In this document: piece by piece, positions 60,090 through 64,000 of the stretch | How the letters are laid out: each line of letters begins with the position of its first letter | Position numbering within the stretch: the stretch's first letter is position 1 | Assembly (NCBI GenBank): GCA_040289475.1 | Contig: PSLF01000002.1 | Coordinates: 124,001-188,000, forward strand | Length of the DNA: 64,000 nucleotides | Source of the DNA: Acidimicrobiia bacterium | GTDB lineage: Bacteria > Actinomycetota > Acidimicrobiia > ATN3 > PSLF01 | Direction: 5' to 3' | The notes under the pieces: generated by a model | Databases searched by the model: none | Told to the model about the DNA's origin: nothing | The model's input: only the letters and a program-made list of their open reading frames with translations | Position numbers and translations under genes: made by a program

Positions 60090-60623
60090 ATGTTTGAGGC
60101 AGAGGAAAGCAAAACACTTGAGATAGATGCACCCGTGGAGGTGGTATACGAGGTGATTACGGACTTTGAGCGATATCCCGAATGGGCTAGGTCGCTTAGA
60201 AAGGTGGTTGTTCACGACGGGTTGCGTTCTGGAGCCGAGGCTTGCGCTGATTCGGTAGCACCGAGCGGTGAATCATACCATCCGGCGGAGGTCGAGTTTT
60301 TTGGGGGAGCGATGGGGTTTCACGCGCGCTACCGGCTCCGGTACAAATTCGACCCTCCTACGAAGCTTGAGTGGGATCTAGTAGATGGCGAAGTAAAAGG
60401 ATTATTCCTCAAGTTTTCTATCTCGTCCTTGAACGGCTCTTATGTGTTCGAGCCAACGCAAGACGGGAGAGCTCTCGCCACATATACCCTGCGAGTGGCG
60501 TTCCCGGTGGCTCTCGGGCCGTTGCGCAAAAAGGCAGAGGAGATTGTCATGGAAACCGGGTTGAAAGACCTCAAGTACAGGGCAGAGTGGCTGGCTTCAA
60601 CTCGTCGAAACGGCTCCGGTTAG
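60090..60623 (+). CDS. SRPBCC (START/polyketide-cyclase-like) domain protein
   Basis: A 177-residue single-domain protein: SKTLEIDAPVEVVYEVITDF, then YPEWARSLRKVVV, WDLVDGEVKGLFLKFSISSL, SYVFEPTQDGRALATYTLRV and a C-terminal helix. This is the helix-grip fold that binds hydrophobic ligands. Relatives such as Rv2185c lie directly beside ArsA-like genes in Actinobacteria. It precedes the ArsA-like gene by 25 bases, so co-expression and cooperation in handling a lipid or membrane protein are likely, but the ligand is unknown. Confidence 0.9.
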   Translation: MFEAEESKTLEIDAPVEVVYEVITDFERYPEWARSLRKVVVHDGLRSGAEACADSVAPSGESYHPAEVEFFGGAMGFHARYRLRYKFDPPTKLEWDLVDGEVKGLFLKFSISSLNGSYVFEPTQDGRALATYTLRVAFPVALGPLRKKAEEIVMETGLKDLKYRAEWLASTRRNGSG

Positions 60624-60648
60624 TTTTTCAAAGATTAGGTCGGTAAGC

Positions 60649-61887
60649 GTGCGACGCATCCTCGTGTACACCGGAAAGGGCGGGACCGGAAAGACCACAA
60701 TTGCTGCCGCCACCGCTGCGTTGGTCGCAAGGCGGGGAATACGCACCCTCGCGATTTCTACCGATCCCGCGCATAGTCTCGGGGATGCGTACGACTGCAA
60801 ATTAGAAGACAACCCTATCGAGATAGCTCCAAATTTGTTCGGACGGCAAGTGGAGGGCACGGCTCGTCTCGAAAAAGACTGGGGTGTGATACGTAACCAA
60901 GTGGCGGCGCTCCTGGATTGGGCAGGAGCTGATTCGTTAGACGCAGAGGAGCTGGCGATTCTGCCAGGACTTGAAGAGCTGTTTACTCTCGCCGACCTTG
61001 TTGACTACTACCGTAAAAACGAGTATGACGCGGTGATTGTAGACGCGGCGCCAACGGCGGAGACTCTGCGCCTTCTGGCTATCCCAGAAATACTGAGATG
61101 GTGGATGTCGACCGTATGGCCGGTAGGACGCGGACTAGCAAAGGTGGTGCGTCCGGTAGTGACGAGAGTGTCATCGATGCCGTTTGCTTCAGACGAGGCC
61201 TTGGATGCCGCCGAAGACCTTTACGAGCGCATACTCGCAGCACATGGCCTTCTCTCCGACCCTTCTATTACATCGGTGCGCCTAGTGTTCAACGCCGAGA
61301 AAGTCGTGCTCGCCGAAACGCGCAGAACTTACACGTACTTGTGCCTTTTCGGGTATCCCGTAGATGCAATTATCGCAAACAAGCTGGTCTCATCAGTAGA
61401 TGGTGCAATATCAGGAGAGAGTCAACTTCTCGAATCATTACGTCAGCGTGAGATGCGCTGGATCGAACAGGCAAAACGAGACTTCGAAGGTATGACGATG
61501 CTGGAGTGCCCGTACTGTCCGGAGGAGCCCGTAGGAGTGGAAAAGCTTGTGCGTCTTGGCGAGAACGTTTATAGAGACTTGGATCCGCTCGCCACCTATG
61601 GGGGAGTAGATACGATGGAAATGTTTGCCGATGGCAACACGGCTTTCCTTCGGATATTTTTGCCACTCACCAAGAAAAAAGACATAGATGTTTACCGGAA
61701 GGGCTCCGAGCTTTACGTAAGAGTTGGTGAATACACTCGCAATATTCACCTTCCCCACTCGCTGGCTAGGCGAAAGCTGGAGTCGGCACGATATCGAGAC
61801 AGCCGCCTAGTGATCGCGTTTTCAGGGAATAGAACGAGAGCAGAGGCTTTCTCTGATGAGGGTACGTCTCAGGAGGACCGACGATGA
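60649..61887 (+). CDS. ArsA/Get3-type ATPase with HSP20-like C-terminus
   Basis: The 412-residue protein has a deviant Walker A VYTGKGGTGKTTIAAATAAL, the switch IISTDPAHSLGDAYD-like region (STDPAHSLGDAYD) and VIVDAAPTAETLRLL. ArsA/Get3 ATPases power arsenite export or tail-anchored protein targeting; no arsB or arsenite Cys triad is apparent, so an ArsA role is unlikely. The last ~75 residues (FLRIFLPLTKKKDIDVYRKG, YVRVGEYTRNIHLP) form an HSP20-like beta-sandwich, found in some ArsA-family proteins, which hints at a chaperone function. A downstream small gene overlaps its stop (ATGA). Confidence 0.9.
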   Translation: MRRILVYTGKGGTGKTTIAAATAALVARRGIRTLAISTDPAHSLGDAYDCKLEDNPIEIAPNLFGRQVEGTARLEKDWGVIRNQVAALLDWAGADSLDAEELAILPGLEELFTLADLVDYYRKNEYDAVIVDAAPTAETLRLLAIPEILRWWMSTVWPVGRGLAKVVRPVVTRVSSMPFASDEALDAAEDLYERILAAHGLLSDPSITSVRLVFNAEKVVLAETRRTYTYLCLFGYPVDAIIANKLVSSVDGAISGESQLLESLRQREMRWIEQAKRDFEGMTMLECPYCPEEPVGVEKLVRLGENVYRDLDPLATYGGVDTMEMFADGNTAFLRIFLPLTKKKDIDVYRKGSELYVRVGEYTRNIHLPHSLARRKLESARYRDSRLVIAFSGNRTRAEAFSDEGTSQEDRR

Positions 61888-62264
61888 CAATACGAGAGCG
61901 AGGCTCAGCACATCCTATTCCCGAGGGACGTAGTGCCGAGTGCTTCCAGACTCAGAGAAGTCTACTTAAGACGAGATTCAGCGTGTTCGACGGTGGGGGC
62001 GATGGGGCGGCCGTGGCAGAGCCAGATATGGAGCTGCGATCGGGGGAACACCGATATCACTCGGAGTGTTATGCATGCCCGGTTGGTGAGGCATTCAGAA
62101 ATGTCTCGCAAGCAGCCAGGAGCGAGGCCATAGAGGGATTGATAGACGCACTGGCGGAGCTGGTACGAACAGGTAGCAAGTTGTTGGAGAGTATAGCCGC
62201 CTGGGCAACATCTGCTCAGAACCGTAGTGGTGACGAGGTTATAGAGCGCGTTTGTGTGGAGTGA
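61884..62264 (+). CDS. Unknown 126-residue protein downstream of the ArsA-like ATPase
   Basis: ATG 61884 overlaps the ArsA-like stop. The N-terminal half is polar (RERGSAHPIPEGRSAECFQT); the middle has HSECYACPVGEAFRNVSQAA, a conserved-looking CxxC-type stretch; the end is an amphipathic helix (EAIEGLIDALAELVRTGSKL, LLESIAAWATSAQNRS). In mycobacteria a small gene (Rv2183c) occupies the corresponding position. Function unknown; coupling implies it works with the ATPase. It ends 7 bases before lon. Confidence 0.72.
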   Translation: MTIRERGSAHPIPEGRSAECFQTQRSLLKTRFSVFDGGGDGAAVAEPDMELRSGEHRYHSECYACPVGEAFRNVSQAARSEAIEGLIDALAELVRTGSKLLESIAAWATSAQNRSGDEVIERVCVE

Positions 62265-62271
62265 GTGAATC

Positions 62272-64000
62272 GTGGCAGGTGAACACAGTTTGAACGTAAA
62301 AACAAAGAACAACGGGACAGTGATTCTTCCCCAGCCACTTCCCATATTGCCGCTACGGGACATGGTTTTATTTCCGGAGATTGTGGCGCCTGTGATGGTG
62401 GGGAGAGAGTCTTCCAAGCGTCTTATCGATGAAGCTTTATCTGGGCAAAAAATCATAGGTGTGGTGGCTTTAAAGAACGCTCATGTTCCCGATCCCGAGG
62501 CAGACGATTTGTACAGGGTGGGAACAGTCGCTCGAATTCTTCAAATGTTCAAGTTTCCAGATGGAACCATGCGCATTGTCGTCGAGGGACTCGCTCGGTT
62601 CGAGATTGAGCAAATCGTTGCGACGACACCGTACTTTCAAGCGAAGGTCAAAATTGTCGAGGTTGAGCCTCGGAGCTCGGAAAAGATCGATGCTTTAGTC
62701 AAAGGCGTGCTCGGTACGTTCCAGAAGATGGTAGAGCTTGCCCCTTACATTCCGGATCAACTCTTTGCTGCCGCTATCAACATCTCAGAACCAGATAACT
62801 TAGCGGACTTTATGGCATCCAACATCAATGTATCGACTGAAGAGAGACAGGAACTTCTTGAGACCTATGACGTAGAGGAGCGGCTGGAAAAGCTGCTGAG
62901 GATACTCAACCGCGAGCTTCGGATCTTGGAGATGGGTTCCCAAATCCAAAAAGAAGTCGAATCCGAAGTAGAAGCCGGTCAGAGAGAGTTCTGGCTTAGA
63001 AAACAGCTCGAGGCGATTCGGCGAGAACTGGGCGAGATCGGTAAGGAAAACGTCGAGATCGAAGAATTTAGGAAGCGCCTCCAGGAACTCGACCTCCCCG
63101 AGGAAGCTAGAAAGGAAGCAGAGCGTGAGCTGTCTCGCCTAGAGCGAATTCCGCCGGTGAGTCCAGAACACTCCGTAATCAGGACTTACCTGGACTGGTT
63201 GCTGAATTTTCCGTGGGGAGTGCGGACTCAAGACAACCTAGACGTCGCCGCTGCAGAGGCGATACTGAACGAAGACCACTTCGACCTGGAAAAAGTAAAA
63301 GAGCGAATTCTCGAGTATCTAGCCGTTCGAAAGCTTAAGCAAGACATGCGGGGGCCAGTTCTGTGTTTCGTAGGCCCTCCAGGGGTGGGAAAGACCAGTT
63401 TGGGGAAGTCGATCGCGAGGGCTCTGGGGCGAAAATTTGTTCGAATGAGCTTGGGAGGGGTACGAGACGAGGCCGAGATCAGAGGCCATAGAAGAACCTA
63501 TATCGGTGCTATGCCAGGCAGGATTGTACAAGCTATCAGGCGCGCCGGTACCATCAACCCCGTGATAATGCTCGATGAAGTAGACAAATTGGGTCTTGAT
63601 TTTAGAGGAGACCCTGCAGCTGCTTTGCTTGAAGTATTGGATCCCGAACAAAACTCCAGCTTCAGAGATCATTATTTGGATGTACCGACAGATCTTTCGC
63701 AAGTTATGTTTATCGCCACCGCAAATATATTGGACACAATTCCTCCGACACTTCTAGATCGTTTCGAAGTTATTGAAATTCCAGGCTATACCGAACCGCA
63801 GAAATTGGAGATAGCAAAAGGATTTTTGATACCAAAGCAGCTGGCAGAGCATGGACTCAAACCGTCAAATTTATCTATTTCAGATGAAGCATTGCAGGGA
63901 GTGATCGAGGGATACACTAGAGAAGCTGGGGTCCGGAATTTGGAGCGCCAGATTGCTACTATTGCTCGGAAAGCAGCACTCAAGATTGCATCAGGGCGGC
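62272..64000 (+). CDS. lon: ATP-dependent Lon protease (3' end outside window)
   Basis: GTG 62272 follows GGAGTGAGTG. The frame runs open to the window end, giving 576 codons of a protein usually near 800. Visible parts are the N-terminal substrate-binding domain (LPILPLRDMVLFPEIVAPVM, DLYRVGTVARILQMF, RIVVEGLARFEI), a coiled coil (QREFWLRKQLEAIRRELGEI), and the AAA+ ATPase (Walker A GPPGVGKTSLGKS, Walker B VIMLDEVDKLG, sensor IATANILDTIP). The proteolytic domain with the Ser-Lys dyad is missing only because the sequence ends. Lon degrades damaged and regulatory proteins. Confidence 0.97.
   Translation, partial: MAGEHSLNVKTKNNGTVILPQPLPILPLRDMVLFPEIVAPVMVGRESSKRLIDEALSGQKIIGVVALKNAHVPDPEADDLYRVGTVARILQMFKFPDGTMRIVVEGLARFEIEQIVATTPYFQAKVKIVEVEPRSSEKIDALVKGVLGTFQKMVELAPYIPDQLFAAAINISEPDNLADFMASNINVSTEERQELLETYDVEERLEKLLRILNRELRILEMGSQIQKEVESEVEAGQREFWLRKQLEAIRRELGEIGKENVEIEEFRKRLQELDLPEEARKEAERELSRLERIPPVSPEHSVIRTYLDWLLNFPWGVRTQDNLDVAAAEAILNEDHFDLEKVKERILEYLAVRKLKQDMRGPVLCFVGPPGVGKTSLGKSIARALGRKFVRMSLGGVRDEAEIRGHRRTYIGAMPGRIVQAIRRAGTINPVIMLDEVDKLGLDFRGDPAAALLEVLDPEQNSSFRDHYLDVPTDLSQVMFIATANILDTIPPTLLDRFEVIEIPGYTEPQKLEIAKGFLIPKQLAEHGLKPSNLSISDEALQGVIEGYTREAGVRNLERQIATIARKAALKIASGR

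Noticed and set aside
60649-61887. Arsenite-resistance assignment for the ArsA-like ATPase
   Set aside because: Single ATPase domain, no arsenite-binding Cys triad seen, no arsB or arsR nearby; context matches the actinobacterial SRPBCC-linked type.

Overview
The window looks like chromosomal DNA from a member of the Actinomycetota, probably a deep or mid-GC lineage rather than a classical high-GC one (composition looks slightly above half GC by eye). The evidence is the gene content and order: a pafC-tatA-tatC-helY series, two WhiB regulators (one very close to WhiB7), a DUF4193 protein, an A-type RNase P RNA, the zinc-ribbon/RNase H pair, and a trpD ... pimB-like ... SRPBCC-ArsA series. From memory, the same neighbours occur around Rv2095c-Rv2092c, Rv2229c-Rv2228c and Rv2192c-Rv2183c of Mycobacterium tuberculosis. 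No phage, IS element or CRISPR array is visible.

Layout. 1-9.3 kb: PafC (5' end outside the window), a PHP metallohydrolase, an orphan sensor kinase on the minus strand, a small membrane protein, TatA, TatC, an AT-rich membrane-anchored unknown and a Ski2/HelY helicase with no ordinary start codon. 9.3-16.8 kb: a double-length ThyX-like protein, DUF4193, apolipoprotein N-acyltransferase, a membrane glycosyltransferase, an unknown and a GNAT-Nudix fusion. 16.8-24.4 kb: a Kelch surface protein, unknowns, a second membrane glycosyltransferase, the WhiB7-like gene with a long leader, and a ferredoxin. 24.4-32.6 kb: tRNA-Val, leuC-leuD, and a branched-chain-amino-acid-type (HAAT) ABC transporter on the minus strand. 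33-43.4 kb: acyl-CoA dehydrogenase, class A penicillin-binding protein, zinc-ribbon coiled coil, RNase H-like protein, TerC, rnpB, a beta-propeller membrane protein and glpD. 43.4-50.7 kb: a second HAAT transporter with two tandem Tat-type lipoproteins. 50.9-64 kb: a second WhiB, acyl-CoA dehydrogenase, trpD, amidase, CoA transferase, PimB-like glycosyltransferase, YjbQ, QueG, SRPBCC, ArsA-like ATPase, a small unknown, and Lon (cut by the window end).

How the genes fit together. Two complete uptake systems for amino acids, amides or short acids lie close to two acyl-CoA dehydrogenases, a CaiB-type CoA transferase and an amidase. This suggests import and CoA-linked catabolism of small organic acids or amides (inference). 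TatA and TatC fit the local use of Tat lipoprotein signals. Lnt, the class A PBP, the PimB-like enzyme and the two membrane glycosyltransferases concern envelope building. PafC, WhiB7 and Lon concern stress responses.

The observations most worth checking are: the WhiB7-like gene's 5' leader (promoter, coupled small ORFs, terminator-like hairpin); the helicase that seems to start at AUC behind a near-perfect ribosome-binding site; the tandem ThyX-like protein whose two halves each keep only part of the signature; and LivM-LivG fusions with proline-rich tails in both transporter clusters.
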